Positions 50,311-60,409 of a DNA stretch of 64,000 nucleotides are shown here, one piece after another (the first letter of the stretch is position 1; every line of letters begins with the position of its first letter). Source of the stretch: Paenibacillus herberti (lineage in GTDB: Bacteria > Bacillota > Bacilli > Paenibacillales > Paenibacillaceae); contig NZ_NMUQ01000001.1 in assembly GCF_002233675.1 (NCBI RefSeq), forward strand, positions 1,315,212 to 1,379,211, written 5' to 3'. Under the pieces are notes generated by a model. It searched no databases and was not told the DNA's origin. It saw nothing but the letters and a program-made list of their open reading frames with translations. A program made the position numbers and the translations under genes.

Positions 50311-53262
50311 ATGATGAACAATCCGCCACGAAGGAGACGGCGAATCTGGGCGATCCCGGTTGTCGTTTCGCTAACTGCCGGCATACTGCTGACTCCCTCC
50401 TATGCAAATGGAACCGTTACCCGAGGGACGCTGCCAAATCCTGAAACGATATCGATCCCGGCAGCGGCTTCGGCGGAGCCGATTTATTCTCAGGTGCTCA
50501 AGAAGTGGTCCGAGGAAGGCGTTAAGGACGCAAACACTTCAGATATTGCTTTGAGTGCCTCCGATTACGCCAACGCTTCCGCCGAAGTAAAGCCTGAGCC
50601 GCTGGCAGGAAGCTCCGATTCGGTGCTGCTGAACGAAAAACAGTGGGTCGAATATGAAATCGACGTTCCCCAAAGCGGGCTCTATCAGCTGCGGCTTCAT
50701 TATTATTCAGTGGAAGATTCCAGCATTCCGAATCAAATCGCCATTACGGTGAACGGCAAGTCTCCCTTTGTGGAAGCCCAGAGCATCAAGCTCGATCTGC
50801 AGTGGAAGGATGAACATTATCCGCCTCAAGCGGATAAAAAAGGCAATCAAATCCGTCCCGGCCAGCTAGCGGTGAAAGGTTGGCAGGAGCGGGAGCTGAT
50901 GGAGTCTTCCTATGCAAGCAACGAGCCTTTGCGCTGGAACCTGAGCCAAGGCAAACAGGTCATTCGCATCCAGTCGGTATACGAGCCGATTGCGATCGAT
51001 CGGATTACGCTTCAGGCTCCGGGAAATATCCCATCCTACGAAGAAGCAAAAAAAGAGCTCAAGCAAGAGGGCGGCGGAGATCCGAACTGGTATACAGCTC
51101 TTGAAGCGGAACAGATGAGCGTAAAGTCGGAGCCTTCAGTGCAGATGCAGGCAAGCCGGGACGATCTAGCCTCGCCGGAATCCGACGGAAAAATCGTGTT
51201 TAATACGATGGGCGGCTCAAACTGGGTTCGCGGAGGCCAAACGGCGGCATGGACATTTGAAGTCCCCGATGATGGCCTGTATAAGATCGATTTGAAATAC
51301 ATGCAAAACTTTAATAAAGGCTCCAATGCCTACCGGCAAATTCGGATTGACGGCAAAATTCCTTACGAGGAATTAAAAGCGTTTTCATTTTCTTATCGGC
51401 GAAACTGGTCGATGACCTCGCTAGGTCAGAGCAAAGAAGATCCTTTCCTCTTTTACTTAACCAAAGGCAAACATGATCTGTCGATGACCGTTACGAATGC
51501 TCCTGTTACGCCGATCGTCGAGGCGATTCAGTATGTGTCCTCGGAAGTTCAAGACATCAATCGGCTCGTCCGGCTTCTGACCGGCGACAATGCGGACGTC
51601 AATCGGGACTGGAACATCACCGAGCAGCTGCCCGACGCCAAACAAAGGCTGGAAAAGATGAGGGATACGCTGAATGATGTTTGGGCTTACATGAAAGAGC
51701 TTTACGGCACGGAGGCCGGCGGTACGGCCACGATCCGCGACGCCGTATCCAAGCTGCAGCGCCTGGCCGACCGGCCGAACGATCTGCCCACTAAGCTCGG
51801 TAATTTGACCTCGGTGCAGGAAACGTTGTCCACTTTTTCCTTGGAGCTGACCAAGCAGCCGCTCATGCTGGATCAAATCTATATCTCAAAAGCGACAGCC
51901 GAGATTCCGGATGTGACTCCATCAACTTGGAAAGTGATGACCAACACCGTCAAAACGTTTTTTATGACGTTTTCCCCGGATTATTTTGATTACGGGCGTC
52001 AGGATGGAGATGCGGCGATTACCGTTTGGGTCAATCGTGGCCGGGATTACGTGTCGCTCATGCAGCAAATGGCTGACGAGCAGTTCACCCCTTCAACGGG
52101 CATTAAGGTAAATGTGAACATTATGCCGAACCCGCAGCTGCTGATTCTGAGCAATTCGGCGGGCCGGGAACCTGACGTCGCGCTGGGGCTCGATCAGGGG
52201 ATGCCGGCCGATCTGGCGATTCGCAACTCGCTGCTTGACCTGAGCCAGTTCAAGGACTACGACAGCGTCGCCAAGCAGTTCTTGCCGGGCTCGCTCGTTC
52301 CTTTCCACTATGATCAGGGCGATTATGCGCTTCCGGAAACGATCATGTTCAATGTGATGTTTTATCGGAAAGATATTTTGGAGGAGCTCAAGCTCAAAGT
52401 ACCGCAAACATGGGAAGACATCTATGTCATGCTTCCAACGTTGCAGCAGCGGGGCTACGATTTTTACATCCCTTCAACGAACTATGTACCGTTTTTCTAC
52501 CAGAACAACGCATCCTTTTATACCCCAGACGGGCTCAAATCCGGCCTGGATTCTCCCCAGTCGTTCGAAGCGTTTAAAAAGTGGACCGATTTCTTCAATA
52601 TTTACGGCCTGCCGCAGGAAGTTCCGAATTTTTATATGCATTTCCGCAACGGGAATATCCCGATCGGCCTCTCCGATTTTAATCTGTATTTGCAGCTGCT
52701 GGTAGCCGCACCGGAAATTTCCGGGCAATGGGCGGTTGCGCCGCTTCCCGGCACCCGCAATGAAAACGGCGATATCGAGCGCTGGGGCGGCGGAGCGATT
52801 CAAGCCGGGTCCATCTTCAAGTCCTCCGAGAATCCCGAACAATCCTGGGATTTCCTGAAATGGTGGACGTCAACGGAGACGCAAACGCGCTTCGGCAACG
52901 ACATGGAGATGTTCAACGGCGTCGAGTTCCGCTGGAATACCGCTAATAAAGAAGCTTTCCAGCAGATTTCTTGGCCCAAGGAGCATGCCGCCGAGATTAA
53001 CAAACAGCTGGAGTGGTTCCAGGAAATTCCGAACGTTCCCGGAGGATATTTTACCGGACGCGAGCTTGGCTTTGCCTGGAATCGAACCGTTCTCGACAAT
53101 ATGAATTTCCGCGAATCACTGGAGGGAGCCATCTTCGAAATCAATCGGGAGCTGCTGAGAAAACAGCAGGAGTTCGGATTTGTCGATAAAGATGGCAATG
53201 TGGTCCGTAAGCTGGACGTTCCTTCAGTCAAGCCGCAGGTCGGAGGTGAGAGCGAAAAATGA
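50311..53262 (+). CDS. Giant solute-binding protein with N-terminal beta-sandwich modules
   Basis: 983 residues, more than twice the usual size. Start ATG at 50311 (or 50314) after AAGGAGG. An Arg-rich start (PPRRRRRIWAIPVVVSLTAG) forms a signal peptide with no lipobox Cys, unlike every other binding protein here. Two carbohydrate-binding-like jelly-roll modules follow (~90-230, WVEYEIDVPQSGLYQLRLHY; ~250-400, AAWTFEVPDDGLYKIDLKYM), then a helical linker (~410-530) and a family-1 solute-binding domain (~555-960, ITVWVNRGRDYVSLMQQMAD). Followed, overlapping by 4 bases, by a permease gene. A tethered sugar-capturing role at the cell surface is inferred. Confidence 0.85.
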   Translation: MMNNPPRRRRRIWAIPVVVSLTAGILLTPSYANGTVTRGTLPNPETISIPAAASAEPIYSQVLKKWSEEGVKDANTSDIALSASDYANASAEVKPEPLAGSSDSVLLNEKQWVEYEIDVPQSGLYQLRLHYYSVEDSSIPNQIAITVNGKSPFVEAQSIKLDLQWKDEHYPPQADKKGNQIRPGQLAVKGWQERELMESSYASNEPLRWNLSQGKQVIRIQSVYEPIAIDRITLQAPGNIPSYEEAKKELKQEGGGDPNWYTALEAEQMSVKSEPSVQMQASRDDLASPESDGKIVFNTMGGSNWVRGGQTAAWTFEVPDDGLYKIDLKYMQNFNKGSNAYRQIRIDGKIPYEELKAFSFSYRRNWSMTSLGQSKEDPFLFYLTKGKHDLSMTVTNAPVTPIVEAIQYVSSEVQDINRLVRLLTGDNADVNRDWNITEQLPDAKQRLEKMRDTLNDVWAYMKELYGTEAGGTATIRDAVSKLQRLADRPNDLPTKLGNLTSVQETLSTFSLELTKQPLMLDQIYISKATAEIPDVTPSTWKVMTNTVKTFFMTFSPDYFDYGRQDGDAAITVWVNRGRDYVSLMQQMADEQFTPSTGIKVNVNIMPNPQLLILSNSAGREPDVALGLDQGMPADLAIRNSLLDLSQFKDYDSVAKQFLPGSLVPFHYDQGDYALPETIMFNVMFYRKDILEELKLKVPQTWEDIYVMLPTLQQRGYDFYIPSTNYVPFFYQNNASFYTPDGLKSGLDSPQSFEAFKKWTDFFNIYGLPQEVPNFYMHFRNGNIPIGLSDFNLYLQLLVAAPEISGQWAVAPLPGTRNENGDIERWGGGAIQAGSIFKSSENPEQSWDFLKWWTSTETQTRFGNDMEMFNGVEFRWNTANKEAFQQISWPKEHAAEINKQLEWFQEIPNVPGGYFTGRELGFAWNRTVLDNMNFRESLEGAIFEINRELLRKQQEFGFVDKDGNVVRKLDVPSVKPQVGGESEK

Positions 53263-54227
53263 GCCAGGAACTGGTCACAACGGCGGGTCCCCCGCGTGCT
53301 ACTCGCCGGAAAAAGCTTGCCATTGCCTCGACCTTAACGTCCATGAGGAAAAATTGGCTTTCTTATGTATTCATCGCACCTTTTTTAATTACATTCCTTT
53401 TATTTATCGTCATTCCGACTATAGCGGCGATCATACTGTCCTTAACTTATTTCAACGCAATCGAACCGCCAAAGTTCGTCGGCTGGCTGAACTATCAGAA
53501 CCTGCTCACCCAAGACATGGTTTTCTGGAAGTATGCGATTCCGAATACGTTCAAGTTTGCCATTATCGTCGGCCCGCTCGGTTATATGGCGGCGTTTATG
53601 CTCGCCTGGTTCATTACGCAGCTTCCGGCGAGAATCCGGGTTTTCTATACGCTGGCGTTATACTCGCCGTCGATGACCGCTGGCGTGGCGATGTCTGTCG
53701 TGTGGCTGATCTTTTTCAGCGGCGATAGGCTGGGCTACTTGAACAGCTTCCTGCTGGAGCTCGGCATCATCAGCGAGCCGGTGCTTTGGACGCAGGACCC
53801 AAAATATTTGATGACGGTCATGATTCTCGTGACGCTGTGGAGCAGCATGGGCGTCGGTTTCCTAGCGCTGCTGGCCGGTTTGCAAAACGTCGATACGCAG
53901 CTGTATGAGGCAGGCCGCATCGACGGAATTCGCAACCGGCTGCAGGAAATCTGGTACATTACGATTCCTGCCATGAAACCGCAGATGCTGTTCGGTGCGG
54001 TTATGGCCGTCGTCGGGACGCTGAAAGCCGGCTCTATCAGCACTCAGTTGTCGGGCTCAAATCCGTCACCGCAATATTCCGGCCATTTGCTGATCAATCA
54101 TATCGACGACTACGGCTTTATCCGGTACGAGATGGGCTATGCCTCAACCATATCTGTGTTGCTGCTAGTCATGACCTACATCGTGAGCCGGATCTGCTGG
54201 AAGCTGTTCGGTTCGAAGGAGGAATGA
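53259..54227 (+). CDS. Carbohydrate ABC transporter permease, MalF type
   Basis: 322 residues, overlapping the giant binding protein by 4 bases. Long N-terminal cytoplasmic tail, then membrane helices starting LSYVFIAPFLITFLLFIVIP; EAA loop QLYEAGRIDGIRNRLQEIWY near residue 215, somewhat divergent (EAGRIDGI). It pairs with the permease at 54232. This first permease pair works with the giant binding protein. Confidence 0.92.
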   Translation: MSQELVTTAGPPRATRRKKLAIASTLTSMRKNWLSYVFIAPFLITFLLFIVIPTIAAIILSLTYFNAIEPPKFVGWLNYQNLLTQDMVFWKYAIPNTFKFAIIVGPLGYMAAFMLAWFITQLPARIRVFYTLALYSPSMTAGVAMSVVWLIFFSGDRLGYLNSFLLELGIISEPVLWTQDPKYLMTVMILVTLWSSMGVGFLALLAGLQNVDTQLYEAGRIDGIRNRLQEIWYITIPAMKPQMLFGAVMAVVGTLKAGSISTQLSGSNPSPQYSGHLLINHIDDYGFIRYEMGYASTISVLLLVMTYIVSRICWKLFGSKEE

Positions 54228-54231
54228 CTTC

Positions 54232-55119
54232 ATGCGGGATTGGGCGTACAACTTAAAAAAAGGGTTCCGTTCACTGCGCCGAATGACGACGTTCCAATGG
54301 ATTTTGTTCGTCGCCATGACGCTGCTCGCCGCCTTCATGCTGCTGCCGATTGTTTATTTGGTCAATCATGCACTGAAGCCGTTTAACGAGTTGTTTCTGT
54401 ATCCGCCAACCTTTATCGCGAAACAGCCAACGCTGCAAAACTTCACCGATCTGATCGTCGTGACGCAGTCGTCCGCCGTGCCGGTGACAAGGTATTTGTT
54501 CAACAGCATCGTGATGAGCGTGCTCGTGTTTTTCACCTCGTGCCTGATTAGCGTTCTGTGCGCGTATCCGCTTTCCAAGCACAAGTTCCCGGGCAGGGGC
54601 ATTATCTTCTCCGGCATTATCATCTCGCTGATGTTTGCGCCGGAGATGGTCGGCATTCCGCGTTACTTCGTCATTAGCAATCTCGGCATTATCAATACGT
54701 ACTGGGGACATGTGCTTCCCCTTGTGGCAATGCCGGTCGGAGTGTTTTTGATGAAACAGTTCATCGACCAAATTCCGGATGAGTTGCTGGAAGCCGCGAA
54801 GGTGGAAGGGGCGAAAGAGCTCCGGATTTTCGCTAAAATCGTCGTTCCTCTGTGCATGCCGGCCGTCGCAACAACTGCCATCCTTTCGTTCCAGACGGCA
54901 TGGTCCTCCGATGAAACGTCTACGCTGTTCATGGAGGATGAAACGATGAAAACGCTCCCGTTTTTTGTCAACACGTTGACAAACAATCTCTCCAACAACG
55001 TGGCCAATCAAGGCGCTGCGGCGGCGGTAGCGCTGCTCCTGTTTCTACCGAACTTTATCATTTTCCTAGCGATGCAGAAGAAAGTAATTACGACGATGAT
55101 GCATTCCGGCATCAAATGA
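54232..55119 (+). CDS. Carbohydrate ABC transporter permease, MalG type
   Basis: 295 residues, ATG 5 bases after the previous stop and preceded by AAGGAGGAA. Membrane helices from ~20; EAA loop LLEAAKVEGAKELRIFAKIV near residue 185. The C-terminus AMQKKVITTMMHSGIK departs from the usual GxxxGAVKG ending but keeps the basic pattern. Confidence 0.92.
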   Translation: MRDWAYNLKKGFRSLRRMTTFQWILFVAMTLLAAFMLLPIVYLVNHALKPFNELFLYPPTFIAKQPTLQNFTDLIVVTQSSAVPVTRYLFNSIVMSVLVFFTSCLISVLCAYPLSKHKFPGRGIIFSGIIISLMFAPEMVGIPRYFVISNLGIINTYWGHVLPLVAMPVGVFLMKQFIDQIPDELLEAAKVEGAKELRIFAKIVVPLCMPAVATTAILSFQTAWSSDETSTLFMEDETMKTLPFFVNTLTNNLSNNVANQGAAAAVALLLFLPNFIIFLAMQKKVITTMMHSGIK

Positions 55120-55162
55120 CCGGGATAGCGACAACTTGCCCAAATGGAGAGGATGAGCAGGC

Positions 55163-56662
55163 ATGCCCAAATGGTTGCGCTTTGTAATCGCGGCGGTGCT
55201 TGTAACTGGACCCTGGCTTCAACCGCCGGCCGCACAGGCGGAGCTTCCTTACCGAACGTTTTCCTACGACAGCGGGAACGGGCAGTTTTTTGTCCAGCCT
55301 GCCTACGTGCCTACCGGTTATATCGGGCTGAATATGGTGCCGCCGGATGTTAACGGAGGTCCCCCTAATCTGAACAATCCCAATGATTTGTTCATCGACG
55401 GGCAGGATCATCTGTTCATAGCGGATTCCAAAAACAACCGGATTGTGCAGCTGGACTCAAACGGAAGCTACGTCGCCGCGTTCGGGATGCAAAAAGGCCC
55501 CGGCCAGTTGAAAGAACCGAACGGAGTTTACGTCGACGAGAAGCATGTTTACGTTGCCGATACTGGCAACAAACGCATTGCCGTTTACGACAGGTCTGGA
55601 GCCTTCGTGAAAGAATACAAACGCCCGGACACAACGCTGCTTCCCCGCGACTACGAGTTCGAACCGGTGAAGCTGACCGTGGATAAACGAGGCTTTCTGT
55701 ACGTCGCAACTAAAAACGGCTATCAGGGCTTAACGGTGATCGACCCGGAAGAGGGGAGCTTTCAAGGCTTTTTCGGCGCGAATAATGTCCCTTTTAATAT
55801 GTTGGATTATTTGAAACGCCAAGTTTATACCGAAGAACAGCTCAAAAAAGAAATAACAAAGCAACCCGGCTCCGTTAGCAACGTCATGATCGATAAAGCC
55901 GGCCTGATCTATACAACCAGCATATCCGTCGACACGGGTCAGCTCAAAAAATTCAACTTTGCCGGCAAGGATCTGCTTGGCAATCGGTTGTTCGGCGCCC
56001 AGACTGTCTTCACGAATGAAGAGCGGCTGTTCCAGGATATAACGGTCGACGGCAACGGGAATATGTCCGCGATCGACGCTGGAAGCGGGCGTGTGTATCA
56101 ATACGATCCGCAGGGCGGCATGCTGTTCTCGTTCGGCGGAAAGAACGAAGGTTTCAACAAGCTTGGCCTGTTCAACTACCCGTCCAGCATTGCAGTTGAT
56201 TCCAAAGGAAATCTGTACATTTCCGACCGAATGTCCAACCTGATTCATATCTTCCGCCAGACGGAATTTGCCCAACTGGTGCATAAGGCCAACGAGCTGT
56301 TCATGTTGGGACGTTACGAGGATAGCGAGCGCTACTGGCAAGAAGTGCTACATCTGAACAGCAAATATTACAAGGCGCATCTCGGCTTGGCAAAGTCCTT
56401 TTACCGTAAGGGCGAATGGCAGAATGCGATGCGGGAATTCCGGCTGGCCCGGGACGTGAAGGGGTACTCGGATTCCTTCTGGCAGCTTCGCGTCATCTGG
56501 CTGCAAAACAACTTTAGTACGGTAGTAACCTCTGGTCTTGTGCTTCTAATCCTTTATGCGGCGGCGGTCAAGCTCTGGAAAAAGATGAAGTGGAGGAACG
56601 GCGATGGCAGACCTGGTGCTAAATCTCAAACAAGCCATTCGAATACTTCGGCATCCGGTTGA
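55163..56662 (+). CDS. Membrane-anchored NHL-repeat/TPR protein
   Basis: 499 residues. Signal peptide (PKWLRFVIAAVLVTGPWLQP), then NHL-type propeller repeats (~60-370): NPNDLFIDGQDHLFIADSKN, EPNGVYVDEKHVYVADTGNK, YPSSIAVDSKGNLYISDRMS. A short TPR region (~385-440, LFMLGRYEDSERYWQEVLHL, HLGLAKSFYRKGEWQNAMRE) precedes a single C-terminal membrane helix (TVVTSGLVLLILYAAAVKLW) and a charged cytoplasmic tail. An outward-facing propeller anchored by its C-terminus would suit a scaffold or sugar-sensing role. It overlaps the Yip1-like gene by 59 bases in another frame, showing tight co-expression. Confidence 0.8.
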   Translation: MPKWLRFVIAAVLVTGPWLQPPAAQAELPYRTFSYDSGNGQFFVQPAYVPTGYIGLNMVPPDVNGGPPNLNNPNDLFIDGQDHLFIADSKNNRIVQLDSNGSYVAAFGMQKGPGQLKEPNGVYVDEKHVYVADTGNKRIAVYDRSGAFVKEYKRPDTTLLPRDYEFEPVKLTVDKRGFLYVATKNGYQGLTVIDPEEGSFQGFFGANNVPFNMLDYLKRQVYTEEQLKKEITKQPGSVSNVMIDKAGLIYTTSISVDTGQLKKFNFAGKDLLGNRLFGAQTVFTNEERLFQDITVDGNGNMSAIDAGSGRVYQYDPQGGMLFSFGGKNEGFNKLGLFNYPSSIAVDSKGNLYISDRMSNLIHIFRQTEFAQLVHKANELFMLGRYEDSERYWQEVLHLNSKYYKAHLGLAKSFYRKGEWQNAMREFRLARDVKGYSDSFWQLRVIWLQNNFSTVVTSGLVLLILYAAAVKLWKKMKWRNGDGRPGAKSQTSHSNTSASG

Positions 56663-57230
56663 CGGCTTCTGGGAGCTGAGGTACGAGAGGCGGGGAAGTC
56701 TTGGTTCGGCGGCGATACTGCTTGCGCTTGCTTATCTGGCGACTCTCCTATCCGAGATCACGACTAGCTTTATTTTCAATCCGATCGATGTTAAATTCGT
56801 CAACCCATGGTTTTTATTTGCACAGGTAGCTATACCGTGGGTGACCTGGGTGCTGGCCAACTACATGGTCAGCTCCATTAACCGGGGGCAGGGCAGGCTT
56901 GTCGATGTTATCGTCGGCAGCTCTTACGCGCTTGTGCCGTATATTCTTTTTTCGGTGCCGCTGGCGTTGCTCTCTAATCTGTTGACGATTGGCGAGAGCT
57001 CTATCTATCAATTTTTCAACTATTTGATTATCGGCTGGACCGTATTTCTCTTCATCGTGTTTGTTCAGGAAGTCCACAACTATGATATCGGAGAAACAAT
57101 TTGGATTACCATTTTATCGCTGCTGTTCATGCTGGCGATGTGGGTGCTGATTCTGATCTTCGCCGGTCTGTGCGTTCAGCTGATTGATTTCATCCGGCAG
57201 CTCTATGAGGAGGTGTCGTTCCGTGGGTAA
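56604..57230 (+). CDS. Yip1-family multi-pass membrane protein
   Basis: 208 residues; ATG after GTGGAGG. Five membrane helices after an amphipathic N-terminus (DLVLNLKQAIRILRHPVDGF); typical Yip1-like features are the early FW.LRYERRGS segment and GSSYALVPYILFSVPLALLS. Function in bacteria is unknown. It overlaps both neighbours (59 bases upstream, 8 bases downstream), so it is translated with the NHL/TPR and DUF5696-type proteins, probably as parts of one membrane assembly. Confidence 0.8.
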   Translation: MADLVLNLKQAIRILRHPVDGFWELRYERRGSLGSAAILLALAYLATLLSEITTSFIFNPIDVKFVNPWFLFAQVAIPWVTWVLANYMVSSINRGQGRLVDVIVGSSYALVPYILFSVPLALLSNLLTIGESSIYQFFNYLIIGWTVFLFIVFVQEVHNYDIGETIWITILSLLFMLAMWVLILIFAGLCVQLIDFIRQLYEEVSFRG

Positions 57231-59520
57231 AGCCAAATGGCTGCGTTTGATCGCGCTATCGGTTGTGGTAATTGCGGTAGGCGCGTTTGCCGTAGCCGGA
57301 TTCCGTTATGTGAAGGGAGAGCTGGAGGCTTCCCCGATAACGGCAGCCGGCAAGGGAGGGCCGACCAACGCCAAAACCGTGCAAACCTCAAAAGGCCCTG
57401 CAGTTAAAACAGGTCCTTTTACGGCAGCGGTTGTGAAGGAAACCGGCAAGTTTAAGTTAGAAGTCGGTGCCGACGGACGAATTGCAGTTACGGATAAGCG
57501 TAACAATCATGTTTGGCGCAGCAACCCTGACGAGCAGTCGCTGGCTTCCGAGACGGTCAAAGGGGTTTGGCGCAAAAATCTCGATTCTGCCTTTTATTTG
57601 GAATACGTAGATACGCGGCAAGCCGGATCCAAGCTCAAATACGGCAATTTCTCCGATTTGAGGACAGCGGTCTCCGTGAAGGAAACGGACGAAGGCGCGG
57701 AAATTACGTTTGATCTGAAATCGATTGAAAGCAGCTTTGTGTTCGTTGTGTCGATGAAGGACGGCTACCTTGAGGTAGATATTCCGTCCGACCGTATTAA
57801 GGAAGGCCCTAACACCCAGTTCGTTTATTTATGGGCATTCCCATTTTTTGGGGCGGCACACAGCGACATGCCGAACGGGCATATGTTCGTGCCTAGCGGC
57901 ATGGGCGCGACGATCGAATTCGATCCTAACGGCAAATATCCGTTCCGTTATACGGGCGAAACCTACGGTATGGATCTGTCCGTATCGACCCAATCGTTCC
58001 GTGGCTCGCCGGACGATCCGTCGGATGTGCTGCTTCCGGTGTTCGGCATATCGTATGGACAGAATGCACTGTTCGGAATTATTACAAAAGGGGAGACAAA
58101 CGCCAACATCAACGCGACTCCCGGCGGGCTCTATACTTCGTACAACTGGATCGCGCCTCAATTCCAGTATCGGCAAGAGTATTACCGGCAAACGAGCAGC
58201 TTCGGGGAAGGCTTCAACGTCTACGACGAGAAGCGGCTGGAGGAAGACCGCCAAATCCGGTATTACTTTTTGCAGGGAGATAAGCCGGAGCAGATCAATT
58301 ACGTCGGCATGGCGTCGGCTTACCGCAGCTATCTAATGGAAACGAAAGGGCTGAAGCGGGTTGAATCGCAGCCGGAGAGCTTGCCGCTGGAAATAGCGTT
58401 TTTCGGCGGGGACCGCGAGCCAAGCATGTTCGGTTCGAAGCTGGTGACGACAACAACGTTTGATCAAGCAGCCGACATCGTGGATAAACTTGCGGCCTCC
58501 GGCATAACCGGCATGGACATCGTGTTTGAAGGCTGGTCCAACGGCGGCTTCATGCGCTATCTGCCGGATCGTCTGCCTCCGGAGGAGGCTTTGGGCGGAA
58601 CGGATGCGCTTAAACGCTTGATTAAAAAGGTGCAGAGCAGCGGTAGCCGCTTTTATTTGGACGACAACTTTGTCATTGCTTATTCCGGCAAAGGTTTTGT
58701 CGCCAGGGAAGAGGCTGTAAGGGATTCCAACACCCGGGTTGTGGAAGACGAGATGGGGCCTTCAGGCGGATTTTCCTTCCGAAAAGCGACCAAAAAATAC
58801 TGGATGCAGCCTGACTTATCCTTGAAGGAACTAGAAAAAAGCTTACCGACGTACAAAGATTTCGGCGTGGACGGTGTTCATCATAATTCCATCGGTGAGG
58901 TGCTATTCTCCGACAATACCCCCGCCAATCCGTTCAGCCGCGGCGCTACCGCCTCGATCTTCGCTGAGATGTTGGGCAAAACGAAATCCGAGCTCGGCAG
59001 CGTTCGTGTCTCACACGGCAATTCGTTTGTTCTTGGCAAAGCTGACCATATCAGTGACTTACCGCTCAGCCCGAGCTACGATTTGCTGGCCCAAAAGAGC
59101 GTGCCGTTTTATCCCATCGCCATTCACGGCCTGGTGAGCTATTCCGGAAAACCCGGCAATTTGCGCGATGAGTTCAACGCCGAGCTGCTGCGTTCCGTGG
59201 AATACGGCGCTCAGCCGTCTTATCTGCTCACCTTCGAAGACCCCGGCCTTTTGAAGGATACGTTCACCAGGTACATTTTCAGCAGCCAATATTCGGAATG
59301 GATGGACACGATCGTCAAGGAATACAAGCGGGCCAACGCCGTTCTCGGCGGACTGCAGAATCAAATGATCGTGAATCATCGCAGCTTGGACAAAGATGTA
59401 TTTGAAACAACGTACGAAAACGGCCAACGCGTCATCGTCAACTACGGGGATGCTCCTTACCGCGGCAACGGCGTGGAAGTCAAACCGAACGATTTCGCTA
59501 TGGCCGGCAAAGGAGGATAA
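57223..59520 (+). CDS. DUF5696-type membrane-anchored TIM-barrel protein (putative glycosidase)
   Basis: 765 residues from a GTG at 57223, 7 bases after AGGAGGTG. An N-terminal membrane anchor (WLRLIALSVVVIAVGAFAVA) precedes a beta-sandwich region (~70-370, with the aromatic GGLYTSYNWIAPQFQYRQEY). A TIM-barrel-like domain (~390-730) follows, with GITGMDIVFEGWSNGGFMRY, RFYLDDNFVIAYS and DGVHHNSIGEVLFSDNTPAN. Acidic residues at strand ends (MDIVFEGW, LDDNF) suggest a glycoside hydrolase-like active site. The family label is from memory; the catalytic role is inference. It lies in the transporter series, so it may trim the polymer captured by the giant binding protein. Confidence 0.75.
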   Translation: MGKAKWLRLIALSVVVIAVGAFAVAGFRYVKGELEASPITAAGKGGPTNAKTVQTSKGPAVKTGPFTAAVVKETGKFKLEVGADGRIAVTDKRNNHVWRSNPDEQSLASETVKGVWRKNLDSAFYLEYVDTRQAGSKLKYGNFSDLRTAVSVKETDEGAEITFDLKSIESSFVFVVSMKDGYLEVDIPSDRIKEGPNTQFVYLWAFPFFGAAHSDMPNGHMFVPSGMGATIEFDPNGKYPFRYTGETYGMDLSVSTQSFRGSPDDPSDVLLPVFGISYGQNALFGIITKGETNANINATPGGLYTSYNWIAPQFQYRQEYYRQTSSFGEGFNVYDEKRLEEDRQIRYYFLQGDKPEQINYVGMASAYRSYLMETKGLKRVESQPESLPLEIAFFGGDREPSMFGSKLVTTTTFDQAADIVDKLAASGITGMDIVFEGWSNGGFMRYLPDRLPPEEALGGTDALKRLIKKVQSSGSRFYLDDNFVIAYSGKGFVAREEAVRDSNTRVVEDEMGPSGGFSFRKATKKYWMQPDLSLKELEKSLPTYKDFGVDGVHHNSIGEVLFSDNTPANPFSRGATASIFAEMLGKTKSELGSVRVSHGNSFVLGKADHISDLPLSPSYDLLAQKSVPFYPIAIHGLVSYSGKPGNLRDEFNAELLRSVEYGAQPSYLLTFEDPGLLKDTFTRYIFSSQYSEWMDTIVKEYKRANAVLGGLQNQMIVNHRSLDKDVFETTYENGQRVIVNYGDAPYRGNGVEVKPNDFAMAGKGG

Positions 59521-59524
59521 GCGC

Positions 59525-60403
59525 ATGTTGCCTTTCAAACGCAGAATTTCCATAGAAGCCCGCGAAGCCTTCTCCGCTTATGCCCTCCTGACGCCATGGC
59601 TGGTCGGACTTGGATTGTTTGTGCTCTATCCGCTCATTTATTCCTTTTATATGAGCTTCCAAAATGTGCGGGTAACCGGGGATGGGCTGATTATGCAGCC
59701 AGTCGGCTTCCTCAACTACAAAAATGCGTTTTTGCAGGACAGTGACTTCCCCCTGATGCTCGTCCGGTACATGCAGGAGACGATCCTGACGATTCCGGTC
59801 ATCGTGCTGTTCTCGCTGCTCGTCGGAATCATGCTGAACATGAAGCTGCCGGGCAAAGGGGTGTTTCGCGCGATCTTTTTCCTGCCTGTTATATTTGCCA
59901 CAGGCCAAGTGCTGAACGAGATTTTTAACCAAGGAGCTGCGGGGTTATCGCTGCTGGAGCAGTACAACATTCAGCCCTATATCGAGAGCAATCTTCCTAA
60001 AATGTTCTCCGATCCGCTGCTCGCCGTCTTGAATAAATTTGTCATCGTACTCTGGTATTCCGGCGTTCAAATCATCATCATCGTAGCCGGTTTGCAGACG
60101 ATCGGCCGGCCGGTGTACGAGGCGGCGGGAATCGACGGCGCTTCGCGCTGGGAAACGTTCTGGAAAATAACGCTGCCCGCGTTGACGCCATTCATTTTGC
60201 TCAACACGATTTATACTGTTGTCGAGATGTTCACGTTCCCGTTTAGCCCGATTCTCGGCCTGATTACCAACCATATGAAATATACAGGTTATGGTTATGC
60301 CAGCGCGCTGGGCTGGGTCTACTTCTCCATCGCGTTTGTGCTCATTCTGCTCGTCATATGGTTCTTCAAACGAATAGACGGTCAATCCGAGAAGCGGAGG
60401 TAA
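59525..60403 (+). CDS. Carbohydrate ABC transporter permease, MalF type (second pair)
   Basis: 292 residues; the ATG at 59525 lies 5 bases after the previous stop, with GGAGGA at the gene junction. The frame is open upstream inside the DUF5696-type gene but that part is a shadow. Helices from ~20 (AYALLTPWLVGLGLFVLYPL); EAA loop VYEAAGIDGASRWETFWKIT near residue 205. Forms the second permease pair of the locus with the next gene. Confidence 0.92.
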   Translation: MLPFKRRISIEAREAFSAYALLTPWLVGLGLFVLYPLIYSFYMSFQNVRVTGDGLIMQPVGFLNYKNAFLQDSDFPLMLVRYMQETILTIPVIVLFSLLVGIMLNMKLPGKGVFRAIFFLPVIFATGQVLNEIFNQGAAGLSLLEQYNIQPYIESNLPKMFSDPLLAVLNKFVIVLWYSGVQIIIIVAGLQTIGRPVYEAAGIDGASRWETFWKITLPALTPFILLNTIYTVVEMFTFPFSPILGLITNHMKYTGYGYASALGWVYFSIAFVLILLVIWFFKRIDGQSEKRR

Positions 60404-60409
60404 AGCCCC

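Noticed and set aside
54271-55011. A 246-codon minus-strand frame inside the permease gene.
   Set aside because: It lies antisense to a clear permease, is His/Arg-rich from reverse-complement codon bias, and has no start signals.
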